Below, one piece after another: positions 1 to 10,984 of a stretch of DNA of 64,000 bases (positions are counted from its first letter, which is position 1; each line of letters opens with the position of its first letter). The DNA lies in the NCBI GenBank assembly GCA_002633005.1, contig NMRA01000437.1, forward strand, positions 154,330 through 218,329, written 5' to 3'. This DNA is from Phoronis australis. Its lineage: Eukaryota > Phoronida > Phoronidae. Below the pieces are notes generated by a model that worked only from the letters and a program-made list of their open reading frames with translations, was not told the DNA's origin and did not search any database. The translations under genes and the position numbers were made by a program.

Positions 1-922
1 TTTCTCTTGTTGTGGTGTACGATGTAGCGCACATTTGGACTTAATCGCAATTAATCTGGACTCCACGTGAACTTTAAAAAATGTAAAACATCAGGAAGAT
101 TTCAGATAATTTGTTGAGTCCAAACTATATTTTTATTCAAGAGTACAAGTTTTGCTATTGACGATGGCGATTCAGCGGCGACTCATCAGTCGGCAAGTTT
201 TCGCCCTGTGATGAGCACAATTTTTTGAAAACTTATTGTAATTTAACAACGGAAGTTCATAGCAATGCACCACAATTTTCTAGAAAGACTGTCATAGGCT
301 AAAAATTCGTCACAAAGCGTAAATTTTATGAACCCTAGCTTCCGATTTTACCCGTCTTTCAACTGCCGTAGGCTACAATAAGAATCCCCTTCCCTGTGAA
401 ATGATTTTTTCTAAGCGTTTATTAGAGCCAATACACTATACAGCTTTCCACCAAGGCTAGGTGATACTACGACATCTTTGTTGCATTAGTAACTGGTCTT
501 GGCTAATATTATCATTTTATGGCCTGGTCATCCATTCAGCCAAAAGTAGTTCCAGAAGTGGCTTATCAGCCAATTATTCACGCATGCTGACTCACAATAG
601 AAGCCTGATAAGAGTGAAGGTGGATAAATGCGGTGTTCCTACAGTTTATTGTTTTAGTAGATGTGTTCACGACATGAAGATTGGATGAAAGGTTGAAACT
701 CGTGTCAATTTTATTATTACTGTTTTTCATTTTCAGACTCGAGTCTGGATTGTTGGGGCACATTAATGAATAGTGTACTAATTAAAATAGTAGTAATTAC
801 GGCTAACTTTGCTAAAAGTGAACTTACAACCATAGGTAACATGGGCTTTTGGACGTGTATTGTAAACAAGAATGTTTCATTGTTCTTTTTGTGAAATTTA
901 AGATAATTTACATACTCGGCAG
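1..922. other. Left edge, no supported exon
   Basis: This is presumably intron of the receptor gene. It contains one copy of a dispersed repeat (127-440). I searched for the missing N-terminal half of SRCR 1 and found none with proper splice sites. Short open frames here lack recognisable domains. Confidence 0.5.
127..440. repeat. Dispersed repeat family A, copy 1
   Basis: Shares a co-linear series of blocks with 21831-22152, for example tatttttattcaag, gttttcgccctg, atagcaatg, cacaattttctagaaag, gtcataggct, cttccgatttt and tttttctaagcg. Both copies are in the same orientation. The element type was not recognised. Confidence 0.75.
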
Positions 923-1054
923 GTTTGTAACCACCAGTGGGATCTGACAGATACCAATGTCGTCTGCCGGCAGCTGAAGCTAGGTCCAACCAATCAGACG
1001 TTTGCTGCAGGGATCCCACCGGGGAAAGAAACAACTCTGGTGTGGATACAGGCA
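923..1054 (+). CDS. Exon: SRCR domain 1, middle part
   Basis: The 44 codons include V-C-N-H-Q-W-D followed by TDTNVVCRQL, the SRCR signature (VCD..W...DA.VVCRQLG). The exon is framed by an acceptor (cggcag) and a donor (gtaagt) and ends in phase 0. The N-terminal strand of this SRCR (usually RLV.G...GRVEV) must come from an exon left of 923, and I could not find it in bases 1-922. The Leu-Lys pair after CRQ departs slightly from the usual LG. Confidence 0.8.
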
Positions 1055-1335
1055 GTAAGTAGGTGCAAGTCGTAAAAAGTCTCTCGGATGATCATTATCC
1101 TCATGGAACAGTGTTGCCTCATTTTTGTGTTCATTAATTAACTGATTTTAATATTATTACTTCGTTTTAGTTGAAATCATCACGGAACGAGTTTTAATGC
1201 AATCACTTGTCTCATCGCAAATGTCCTTTCATTATTGCACTGACATTTGTTTCAAAATTGAGGGCTTGATGTACCTGACTGGTGATGCATCTGAACATTC
1301 GATATCCAATTTGATTTTTGCTAAATGGTTTACAG

Positions 1336-1438
1336 GTAGCGTGCTCAGGCAATGAAGAAAGACTTACAGAATGTAGTCACTCAGGATTTGGCAATGCTCA
1401 TTGTACACACAACGAAGATGTTGCAATAGCTTGCGGTG
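1336..1438 (+). CDS. Exon: SRCR domain 1, C-terminal part
   Basis: It encodes VACSGNEERLTECSHSGFG and then a C-T-H-N-E-D-V-A-I-A-C-G ending. This is a textbook SRCR C-terminal half (C.G.E..L..C.H.G.G...C.H.EDV.V.CG). The acceptor is ttacag and the donor gtaagt. It joins exon 923-1054 in phase 0 and leaves in phase 1. Confidence 0.88.
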
Positions 1439-1689
1439 GTAAGTGCTTGTCAGTAGACTGTGTCTCTTGAAAACTGCTAGACCCTTGTGTATTTACTCAC
1501 AGTAGTTGAATCCTATGGTAAACGTTATTCACCTTTAGAACTTCGTATGAGGAACAGTGAGTTATCAAAATTTTAAAAAAATAAACCGGAAAATTTAACT
1601 TCTTTTTGACATACTTTATTTTGTGCAGCTGTCATAAAAACACACCTTGAAATTTGAATATTTCTATGTACCTAATATTTATAATTAAT

Positions 1690-2312
1690 GTGGATGCATT
1701 ATGATATCGTCACCTGCTGCTGTATCTCCAAAACCTCTTGGTGGATGTTAGTGAAATTTTTCAGACATGTTTCTATCATGGATGGGACAACAGGAGCAAA
1801 TTTTTGGATGGATTCGACTACTGTTGTAACCTCTAGTGGCAATTTCAGGTTTTTAGGTTAGACTCTGTAGGTTTTGAAGTTCCATTATGACTGATTTTCA
1901 TGAAATTTGGCAGATGGATTCAACATGTTTTGTGCCAACTGGTGGCCGTTTTTATTGTTTTTGAGACTGTCTTTTGGTGTCTAACTCTTAATCGGCCAAA
2001 CCACTCAAAGGATTATTCAGAATTCATGGGACATCTGGACCACTGATGACTATTTTGGAGAGATCTGACTGCTGTCAGAGGGAGTTCTGATTTTTGACTG
2101 GAGTATTTCTAGGAACCTGACAAGTGCATAAGTGACAATGCCATGATACGCTCTTGGGGTATTTTTATTGTCTGTGGTTCAATGTACATTTACTAACTTC
2201 AATAGCATTGCCCTATTTACTGGCAGTGTTTAAAGTAAGAATCATCTATTGTATCCGCACTCTATGCGATGCTCAAGGTGGGCGCATATCAGTGCTTCGC
2301 ATTTGGCTCTTT
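1690..2312. repeat. Complex dispersed repeat family B, copy 1
   Basis: Contains phrases found again at 33.7-34.9 kb: tgctgtatctccaaaacc, cctctagtggcaattt, tttcatgaaatttggca, tggtggccgtttttattgttttt, aaccactcaaaggat. It ends in gtgggcgcatatcagtgcttcgc. Same orientation as copy 2 but shorter. Confidence 0.65.
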
Positions 2313-3087
2313 ATAATGCAGTGAGTCTTAGAAAAATGGAAAATTTCAGTTTTGGCTATTATCTTTGATCTGTTGTCATATTATGGAGAGTATGTGGTAC
2401 CTTTGTTGTTATTGCTGAAATGTATTTTAATTCCATTATGTTGTAGTTTACAGACTTTCACGAACTCAGGACTGAAAATTAATATCTCTGATAATAATTA
2501 CAAATTGTTTCTATGCGCAAAAATCATTCTGTCACTTCGAAACTGAAAATCCACGATTTTTGTGAAACTTTCATCACTACAAATTTTAAGTTCTGAATAC
2601 TGAAGAAAAATATTAACTACTTTCACTTGGTCTGTTATTGGTTTTAAAGGCTAGTATGTACACTATGATTTTTGATTTTTTTTTCCAGAGCCTACAACTC
2701 CCAATGACATTCGTCTTGTCAATGGCACGGATTCTAGCAATGGCATCCTTGAAGCGCTTTTCAACGATACATGGTTGCCAGTTTGTAAGCGCGGTTTTGA
2801 TATCAAAATTCTCAATGTCGTCTGCCGTCAGCTGGGCTTCAGGAGGTTTCTCGAATATAATGGTACAACCTTGGACTTGGCGGCTAAAATGATAGGAACA
2901 TACGCTTCGTGTGAAGGTAATACAACTATTTTCTTTTCATGACACTTTTTTCTTGTCAGGAGAGTGGAGAGAAAGTCTTGATTTTTCATGTCTGTGAATT
3001 TCCTTGTTCTAGTAATCCCGTAATGCTCCACATTTTGTCAACTTCCACCATTGCAACTGTGATAGACACACACACACACACACACAC
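2249..3087. repeat. ~838-bp direct duplication, copy 1 (contains SRCR exon)
   Basis: Starts ttgtatccgcactctatgcg and ends in a CA microsatellite at the N gap (3088). Nearly identical to 3089-3926. I see about ten single-base differences plus a two-base T-run difference, the level expected of alleles or a very recent duplication. Confidence 0.92.
2689..2916 (+). CDS. Exon: SRCR domain 2, N-terminal part (copy 1)
   Basis: It encodes an N-terminal SRCR half: IRLVNGTDSSNGILEALFND, then TWLPVC, then ILNVVCRQLGF, ending A-S-C-E. The usual WGTVCD is here WLPVCK. The exon is phase 1-1 (acceptor ttttccag, donor gtaata). It is nearly identical to 3527-3754. Only one copy can pair with the single downstream C-terminal half (5003-5188), so the two are either alternative exons or an assembly duplicate. 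Confidence 0.7.
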
Positions 3088-3088
3088 N

Positions 3089-3926
3089 TTGTATCCGCAC
3101 TCTATGCGATGCTCAAGGTGGGCGCATATCAGTGCTTCGCATTTGGCTCTTTATAATGCAGTGAGTCTTAGAAAAATGGAAAATTTCAGTTTTGGCTATT
3201 ATCTTTGATCTGTTGTCATATTATTGAGAGTATGTGGTACCTTTGTTGTTATTGCTGAAATGTATTTTAATTCCATTATGTTGTAGTTTACAGACTTACA
3301 CGAACTCAGGACTGAAAATTAATATCTCTGATAATAATTACAAATTGTTTCTATGCGCAAAAATCATTCTGTCACTTCGAAACTGAAAATCCACGATTTT
3401 TGTGAAACTTTCATCACTACAAATTTTAAGTTCTGAATACTAAAGAAAAATATTAACTACTTTCACTTGGTCTGTTATTGGTTTTAAAGGCTAGTATGTA
3501 CACTGTGATTTTTGATTTTTTTCCAGAGCCTACAACTCCCAATGACATTCGTCTTGTCAATGGCACGGATTCTAGCAATGGCATCCTTGAAGCGCTTTTC
3601 AACGATACATGGTTGCCAGTTTGTAAGCGCGGTTTTGATACCAAAATTCTCAATGTCGTCTGCCGTCAGCTGGGCTTCAGGAGGTTTCTCGAATATAATG
3701 GTACAACACTGGACTTGGCGGCTAAAATGATAGGAACATACGCTTCGTGTGAAGGTAATACAACTGTTTTCCTTTCATGACACTTTTTTCTTGTCAGGAG
3801 AGTGGAGAGAAAGTCTTGATTTTTCATGTCTGTGAATTTCCTTGTTTTAGTAATCCCGTAATGCTCCACATTTTGTCAACTTCCACCATTGCAACTGTGA
3901 TAGACACACACACACACACACACACC
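3089..3926. repeat. ~838-bp direct duplication, copy 2 (contains SRCR exon)
   Basis: Begins immediately after the N at 3088 with the same sequence as 2249 and ends in the same CA microsatellite, then continues into unique sequence. The position at a gap makes an unmerged haplotype a strong alternative to a real tandem duplication. Confidence 0.92.
3527..3754 (+). CDS. Exon: SRCR domain 2, N-terminal part (copy 2)
   Basis: A near-identical second copy of exon 2689-2916 with the same length, phase and splice sites. One visible coding difference changes Ile to Thr within G-F-D-I/T-K. It lies directly upstream of the C-terminal half exon with no gap between them, so I regard it as the more likely partner. 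The total coding length given for the gene counts only one copy. Confidence 0.75.
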
Positions 3927-5002
3927 TTATTAGACTCGGAGAGTAATATATACCTGAGTGCGTGTGTGTGTGTGTTAGTTGCATTTCTCTAAGTGGCGAT
4001 AAACCCGCCTTCCGTCACAAAAAACAACTTTTGATTTAGACCACTTAGCACTCAAAAGTTCCTGGAATTTTGTTCACGAGTCGCATTGGATATGTCTCCA
4101 GAGTTTCGAAAAAAATGGAAAGTTTCGAAAAAATAAGCGGCAGCTGATTACTGCTTGAGACCACGCTATTACGTAGCCAAGGTCGTTGAAAATAGATACC
4201 TGTTATGTGCCAAGCATGTTACCAAAAAATAAGTAGCTTTCAGTTCCACGCAAACCCGTAAATCACTTGCCATCTGAGGATAGAACATGCGTAGACAAAT
4301 TTCATAGCGGTAAGTGGTGTGCACGAAATGTTTGTTTTTTGGACGGAGCATTGTGTGTGTGGCTGCTTTAAGTGTGATTTCCGACATTGCAGTAACTGAC
4401 CCTATGCCTGACCCTTGGGTGGTCTGTTCGTCTAAGTACAACCGAGGTGTAGACATTTTCGTCTCACTCCAGGCCTTTCCGGTAGTCGTGATCTACTTAG
4501 TGGCAGACGGCTGGTGTTTTGTAATGTGCCTTTTTTGTAAAATTTGTGGTTTTTCATGGAGATCGTCTTGATATCGAGAGAGTTTTTTCACGAAATTTGC
4601 CAAAAGAAATCTATTTGTTTAGTCAACAACAAAATGTTTGGCCTAGGCCCTTTTAGTGTTTGTCATTAGATTTAACTAAAGGTGTGACAGACAATTGCAG
4701 ATTCATAGTTTGGTAGTTTACAGAATGCAGAATAGGATTTGCCTGCTTTGTGCAAAATGGAGGTGGAAGTTGATGTCAGTGGTCTCTGTGAAAAGTCGTA
4801 TTTTTTCAGAAAAAATGTCACTATTGAGTGGATAACTGTTAACTACGATCATTAATTTTAATGATTTTCAGTTTGATTCATGGATTCAAAGTTGGTATTT
4901 GAAAATTTCAATATTTTAAGGAATATATGATCCTGATTGTTTAAAACGGTTGGCAAATAGCTTTAATTTTGTAATGTTTTACACTCTGTTCATCCCTTCT
5001 AG

Positions 5003-5188
5003 GTGTGGAGGAGAAGCTAAGCGAGTGTCCTGGACATTCATGGTTTTTTGAAAACGAGTACAATTTTGGTGGCCGGTTCCCCATGCCTAATGAGTGTTAT
5101 CACAACAGAGAGCAGGGAATTGTTTGTACTAACGAGCCAAGTCAACCACCTGCAGCCAGCACCCCGTCGCCTCCTGGCATTTCCGGAT
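5003..5188 (+). CDS. Exon: SRCR domain 2, C-terminal part plus start of stalk
   Basis: It begins G-V-E-E-K-L-S-E-C-P-G-H-S-W, matching the SRCR C.G.E..L..C.H..W core. An expanded loop (FFENEYNFGGRFPMP) follows, then N-E-C-Y-H-N-R-E-Q-G-I-V-C. With the previous exon this gives six cysteines, a group A-like count. It ends in a Pro/Ser-rich linker (QPPAASTPSPPG). Acceptor cttctag, donor gtgagt, phase 1-1. The loop insertion is unusual for a compact SRCR domain. Confidence 0.85.
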
Positions 5189-7067
5189 GTGAGTAATTGC
5201 CTTGTTAAGAGAACGATCGTTCACTACTATCGCCAATTTCATAAGATATACAAAAATTATGCTTCAAGGATTGAAGGATCGTGGCATGCTAGTGACCTCA
5301 GGAAAGTATGGTGATGTCAATTCAATGCTTTTTTACATAAAATAAGTGGTTAATTTTTACATAAAAAATATGGAGAATGTTGTTTGAAATTTTCTATTCT
5401 ATGTCGTCAGCATTGAAGATAAAATGCTTGGTAAAATAACAAAACAGCACTGAAAAAGTCTGCAAGTATGACACATTTTGCACGTTTTGTCTATCTCTCG
5501 TCCTTTAACTTCCCTGTATTAATACACATCCTATCGAGAAATCATTTCATCTGGGAAGGTCAAGTTGGGACATTCTCGGGTGAAATGAATTTGAGGAATG
5601 CTGCTAGCAGATGAGTGTGTCAATAAAAAACTCGTACTCCCATTTTAGGTCACAATTTCCTGTAAATGTCTTAGCACTCATTGTAGATAATTATAATGTA
5701 TGCATACTGATTTTGACTGATTGTGTTACCCAGGATGCTGTTTAATTTGACCTATTTATGATGACCTATATTGAAACTAGCGAGGCATAAAAATAGCTGT
5801 TTAATCACACTGTTTTTAGAGCAGTAAAACTGTCATTTCATGAACGACGCTTTGCATCAGTGTTTTAGGTAACCCAAATGATTGATCCCAATCAAATTTG
5901 GCATTGTACGTCCCGCAAATTTACTCCACCAGGGAGACTGCATACCAATAAAGAAATACGGCTTCAACCATTGTAAAAGGCCTGTACCGTGGGGTACGGA
6001 TTGGGTCTACTTTCCCGTATTTCATAGTTAATAACGTGACGTATACAGTATCAGTATATCCATGTATATGGGATAAAGTTTAATATTATGCAGTACTTTC
6101 CAATAGTGTATGAAAAAATTTTCACACTTTTTAGGGAGGGAGTTAAAAAAAAGTATGCTTTGTATGCTTCGCAATCCCTTGCTTATCACATTGATCAAGT
6201 CGTCTTTACGTGACCAACTTTGATACTTCATGTCTTAGAAGCAACTGGTTGGATTCATATGACATTTTAGTTCATTATACTATCATGGTGAACTCTTCTC
6301 CAAAACATGTTTGGGAATTGTTTTTAAGATGTTCCACTTTTGCATAAGAGGATATGATAATGAAATTGTGCATAACATGACATTGTAATCAACTTGGAAA
6401 ACTGCAACTGTACAGCTTTTTCACACGGAATTTGATCAAGACATGTTATTGATAATATTGTTGTAAAAATCAACTTCTACAGGCTTTCAGAAAATATGTC
6501 CTCAAGTTCCTACATAACATTTAATATAAGTTATTATCATTAACTTCTTCCGGGATATTCCGTACTAGATAAACCCATGGTCGCGTATTAGTAAAATACA
6601 AATTTTCAGGCATTTCGGTTACTCCAAATAAACACCCTGGCGTTCATTCAGAAGAGGATGGCGTGTAAACGAAAAGTCAAATATCAGGGATTTTTTTTGC
6701 AGTCTATAATGTTATTGTTTTTTTTAAGTTTAGGTTGGACTCAATAAATACACAGTTTGCCCACATTTAGTTCATTCTGAGTGGGCTTTTTAGAGGAAAT
6801 TTCCGAATTAACGCCCATGTTCGTTTCATTGGGTGGGCTTATCTGTGGAAAATCTCGGTATGAAGTATTTGTTCAATGAAACTTTACTATAAGTGACATA
6901 GGTGATGACACGTCTTGGTGTTTGATGTCTATAGTTTGCTGGTTCCTTTGTCTAGATATAATCTTTTGGGCATTTTCAAATTAAACTACATAATACTAGT
7001 GTACGAGTGCTCAAACTGTTGATTATAGTACGCATCTATATCACATATGTTTTTGTATTGTTTGCAG

Positions 7068-7226
7068 ATTGCCGGCCATATAACAGTCATAAAACCTACA
7101 GCGGCACAGCTGAAGTTGGGTCTATCTATTCTCCAAAACATCCTGATACTTATGATTTTGACCTGATTTGTACATGGAGAGTGACAGCCTCCCATTCTCA
7201 GTCTACCATTAAAGTGGTCATTGATG
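7068..7226 (+). CDS. Exon: CUB domain, N-terminal part
   Basis: It encodes Y-C-R-P-Y followed by G-S-I-Y-S-P-K-H-P and Y-D-F-D-L-I-C-T-W-R-V, the CUB hallmark (C......G.I.SP.YP..Y.....C.W.I). It ends IKVVID at a gtaaga donor in phase 1. The acceptor is tttgcag. CUB domains are extracellular beta-sandwich modules for protein or ligand binding. Confidence 0.88.
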
Positions 7227-7470
7227 GTAAGATGTTAGAATCAATGAAATAAGATGGAGATACAATGAAGTTATTTCTTTTTTCAGCTAGGCTTTGTTGG
7301 ATATTTATATCCCGCGATTGCTTTCAAACAAGATCCATTTCAGGTTGGGTATTGTGCCTCCTATCATGGAGTACAGCTGAGAGATACAGCCATCCACAAC
7401 ACAATCTTGGAAGCCCCAACTCGTGAAAATGCCATTTAAAAAAGTGAAATTTTACTGAAATTGTAACTGC

Positions 7471-7965
7471 CAGGGCTTGGAATTTTCTGCGGAAATGCGG
7501 ATTTCCGCTTTTTCAAATGTTCTGTCCGCGTATTTTATAATATTTCGAATTTGATATAAAATTTCCGCGGCAAATTCCTTTCTTACCGCGGCATTGCAGA
7601 CGACGTTCACCTCGAAAAGCGGAAGTTGCTCTTTATGTTTCGGAGGAACGTAAATTGTCAACATTGCCGGGGCATCTGGGATAGCGTGGTGGGATTTTCA
7701 TTGGCGTCTCGTGTTATTGTAAACCGCGGCAACAAATACTACGGCTCTGCAGCCAAAAATGTGTGGCTTGGGAGTGGACGGACGAGCTAAAAGGACGTAG
7801 ACACATGCTACTGATGGTGGTAACGTTTTTTTTTTTGTTTTAGTCCTCCCGATTTTTGTCGGAAAGGTTCACATCGACCATTTCAAGGCTGGGTAGCGCG
7901 CATGATTTGGGCCGTAAAAGTTTCAAAGTTTCCGCGTTTTTTGTCCTTGGTCATTCCAAGCCCTG
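7471..7965. mobile_element. Non-autonomous DNA transposon with short inverted termini
   Basis: Left end CAGGGCTTGGAATT and right end TTCCAAGCCCTG are inverted repeats. Both sides are flanked by the hexamer AACTGC (7465-7470 and 7966-7971), which fits a target-site duplication. About 495 bp with no transposase. The CAGGG terminus is hAT-like, but a hAT would normally give 8 bp of duplication. It lies in the first CUB intron. Confidence 0.75.
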
Positions 7966-8569
7966 AACTGCGTCCATAGATAAGGCCAGGTGCGGTGCTA
8001 TATCACTTGTCTTTTAATGAACAGATGTAGACTTACTAATTGCAGTAGTTTTCAAAATAAACTCCACAGCTTCGAAACGTAACAGGGTTTCTAAACCCAA
8101 AACCACGACAATATATCCACATTTTTTTACTACAATTTATTTCAGTTCCTGCAAATCCTCTGCAAAATCTTGTCAGGTACGGCTCTATGCAATTTGTTGC
8201 AACAGCTTACCTCGTAAGTCCAGGTGCAATTTTCGGCATTAAACTCCGACTAAAGTTTGACAGAAATTCAATTTTACTGTGACAAAGCAAATCCTATGCT
8301 GATACCCTCACGGGTCGAGTTTAGGCAACTTGACCAGTTCGCTCACCTTAAAATCCTCTGTTGCCTTCAAAGAAACCATCCAGCTTCAACTGATGGTTAT
8401 CCTTATCAGGAGGTTAGCTTAGATAGTCGGGCGCGAACTTGCCCAACATGGTTTTAAACTTTGGGGGTTGACAAATTTCAATTCTGAAAGTTTTTAAATG
8501 GTGAAAAGTAAAATCACGAAACGTATGTTACTTTGACTGGTGAATACATAATATTGGAAAGTTCTTCAT

Positions 8570-8880
8570 ATACACTCAATGTGTTAATAATAATAAAATA
8601 ATAATAAACTTTATTTATAGAGGATAAAATACAATAAATATAAAACATGCTTTAGCCAAAGGCTAATATCCAGCATGGTCTTCTGCAGCAAGAAATTGAA
8701 TTAATTAAATTAAGATACGCAATTAGATTAAATTAAGATAGATAAATAGATTAAATTAAGACAGATAAATAGATTAAATTAAGATAGATAAATAGATTAA
8801 ATTAAGATACATTAAATTAAACAGTAGATACAAATTGGATTTACAGATTGAATTAAAGATAAATATTATTAAATAAAAAA
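8570..8880. repeat. AT-rich repeat cluster with ~23-bp tandem units
   Basis: An aataata run and a segment aaactttatttatagaggataaaata (resembling the reversed 3' end of a retroposon) are followed at about 8696-8830 by several units of agattaaattaagatagataaat. No coding potential. Confidence 0.6.
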
Positions 8881-9509
8881 AAAATTTTATGGAATATACG
8901 TTTATGCGTGCTAGTTTTAGCGGCTTACACCACAGCTTTTGTCAAACTAATGATGTTGTGATTGGTTTGGACATGTGATGTCATCGTTATAGGCTGTGGG
9001 GACATCTATTGGGTGTCTGGTCTGCTGTGCTCTACAGTGCCGTAGCTATCTGGCAAGGCATGCTCACCCATGTCTCTATTCACGTAGGAGGCACCTTGTT
9101 TTTTAATGTGATATGCCTCCCAGATCCATCTTGTTCTTCTACTGTAGTTGTGTGACAGGATTTTACAATTGTGATTGAACTGTGTATGGGCTTTTAAATT
9201 TTGAAAATCTGGCAGAAAATGAGACTTTTAGTAACTGAAGCTAGAAAGTTGTCTACAACCACTCTTCTGCCTCTGTCATTTATTCTGCAAGGCATGCAAT
9301 ATAATGGCCCAGTTTGTAAGGGTCACAGATTGATAGAATCCAAATGCCAAATTTCAATGCTGGACAACTGGATGTAACGATTTCTTGTCTTTCGCTATGA
9401 GGTTTTAAAGACGAAATACCGTTTCTAATAACTGAACAATGCATCACTCCAATTTAGGTTCAACTTCATTACAATTTCATTTGTTTCATCTGTGTTGATT
9501 TCATTCCAG

Positions 9510-9605
9510 CGTTTTCCACAGAAGAGTACAGAGACAAGCTGGAGGTGTTTGATGGCTGGTCTGAGCATCACCCCAAGATAGCTAGCTGGTCTGGTGAAAT
9601 ATCAG
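9510..9605 (+). CDS. Exon: CUB domain, middle part
   Basis: It encodes AFSTEEYRDKLEVFDGWSEH and then H-P-K-I-A-S-W-S-G-E-I-S. This matches the CUB segment Y.D.LEV.DG.S...P.L...CG. The second Cys pair typical of CUB (E..C.YD and G..CG) is absent, since Tyr-Arg-Asp and Trp-Ser-Gly occupy those places, so this CUB probably has fewer disulfides. Phase 1-1, acceptor tcattccag, donor gtatgt. Direct joining to exon 7068-7226 reads IKVVIDAFSTEEYRDKLEV, which fits CUB spacing without an extra exon. Confidence 0.87.
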
Positions 9606-9861
9606 GTATGTGTTCATTTTACAAGAACAAGTCTATCCTCACAGGGTATGCGCCCATGGATAATTTTAACCACAGGTGCTCATGAGAGCGATTCACTTAA
9701 TCTATCTCTATGTAGTTTACCAAGAACAGATGAATCACTTCTGGCCCAGACTTACCACCCATACAGTCACTGCACCATTGACAGAATAATTCTCAGTTAA
9801 AGTTGAGTATTTTATTTTGTAAAATATCTTAACATGACATTCAAGAAGATGTTTATTCCTT

Positions 9862-10500
9862 TCTATATAACACAACAAGAGACCCAAGAATTAGGTGGCT
9901 TCAGTTCAGACTCTTGACGAGAATTTTGACTACTAACTCTTTTTTAAAAATAATTCTAGTTACGGATGACGACTCTTGTTCATTTTGTAGACAATCGAAA
10001 GAGACTTTGATACACTTATTTTTGGAATGTGAAACAGTAAATTCATTTTGGGCAAGAGTTAATAATGAAATTCTTAACAAAGCAAATCCCCAGTGTGTCG
10101 GCACTCTCCTGCAACAACGTTATTTTTGTTTTTTTTTGATAAAAAAGAAAATTTTACAAACATTGTTTTATTATTGGGTAAACAGTTAATTTATATCCAG
10201 AAGTTTGGATCAAAAAGATTACTTCTAAGTAGATTTTTTAACTTCATCAAAGAATATTATATGAGTCAAAAGTATTATAATGGTCGTAAGGATTTGAATT
10301 TAGAATTTATACGAAAAAGATGCTGTAACTTTGAAACGGTTTTTCTTAGCAGTCAAGAGGATTAGTTGTGGGGTATGCATGTATGTGCGTGTGCGCGCGT
10401 GTGTGTGTGTGTGTGTGCGTGTCTGTGGTGTTCTTTGTCTTTTTGTGATATTGTAATGTTTTTCTCATTGCCAATAAATGTATAAAAATAAGTTATCGTT
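9862..10500 (+). mobile_element. 5'-truncated LINE, Tx1/L1-like 3' end
   Basis: The frame R-D-P-R-I-R-W-L-Q-F-R-L-L-T-R-I-L-T-T-N is followed by a zinc-knuckle-like C-S-F-C-R-Q-S-K-E-T-L-I-H-L-F-L-E-C and N-S-F-W. This is the conserved C-terminal region of Tx1/L1-type ORF2. The frame shifts near 10130 (T/A runs) and continues E-N-F-T-N-I-V-L-L-L-G-K-Q and IKEYYMSQKYYNGRK. It ends with a TG microsatellite and aataaatgtataaaaa. A dead, truncated copy in the CUB intron. Confidence 0.8.
10385..10425. repeat. TG microsatellite in the LINE 3' region
   Basis: Alternating tg/cg dinucleotides (gtgtgcgcgcgtgtgtgtgtgtg) lie just after the LINE reading frame. Confidence 0.9.
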
Positions 10501-10645
10501 AATGGTCTCTGTTTTTAATTGTTTTGATTAGAAAAACAACATATGCCGCATATGGAGAAGTATACCAAAATAATATTGACCTACTTGAATATCGAGGTCA
10601 CGCTGAATTCATCGTGATCACTATTTCCTGTTTTCTTTCTTCCAG

Positions 10646-10747
10646 CGGGGACCACTGTCACAACAAATAGCAGTTCCTGCTTCTTCAAGTTTGTGTCTGA
10701 TCATGCCTTGAGCAGATCAGGGTTCAAGCTTAGTTATACAAGCTCAG
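10646..10747 (+). CDS. Exon: CUB domain, C-terminal part
   Basis: It encodes a T-T-N-S-S-S-C-F-F-K-F-V-S-D strand and S-G-F-K-L-S-Y-T-S. This corresponds to the CUB ending (S....L.V.F.SD.S....GF.L.Y). Acceptor ttccag, donor gtgagt, phase 1-1. A LINE fragment (9862-10500) lies in the intron just before it. Confidence 0.88.
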
Positions 10748-10984
10748 GTGAGTGTTAGTTTACTCAGAATTCACTAGGTGGCACTAATGAATCAAGGGTT
10801 CTAGTTGTGGAAATGTCTACATCATGGTAATCACTTGAGATATCCCATGATGCTGAGCTTTCTGATTTTAATATATTCAAAATCTTTGTTGGCTTTGTGA
10901 ATAACAAGTTGCACATTCGAAGCTGCAGACATTTTCAAAAAAGGTGTTAAATGTTGACATGTTGCTTGAAATGTCGATGAAATT

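Noticed and set aside
717-1034. 105-codon minus-strand open frame
   Set aside because: It is the antisense shadow of the SRCR exon 923-1054.
8146-8209. Possible extra exon in the CUB region (acceptor ttatttcag, donor ctcgtaagt)
   Set aside because: Inserting it would break the CUB spacing and, at 64 nt, the phase. Direct joining of 7226 to 9510 gives a continuous CUB core.
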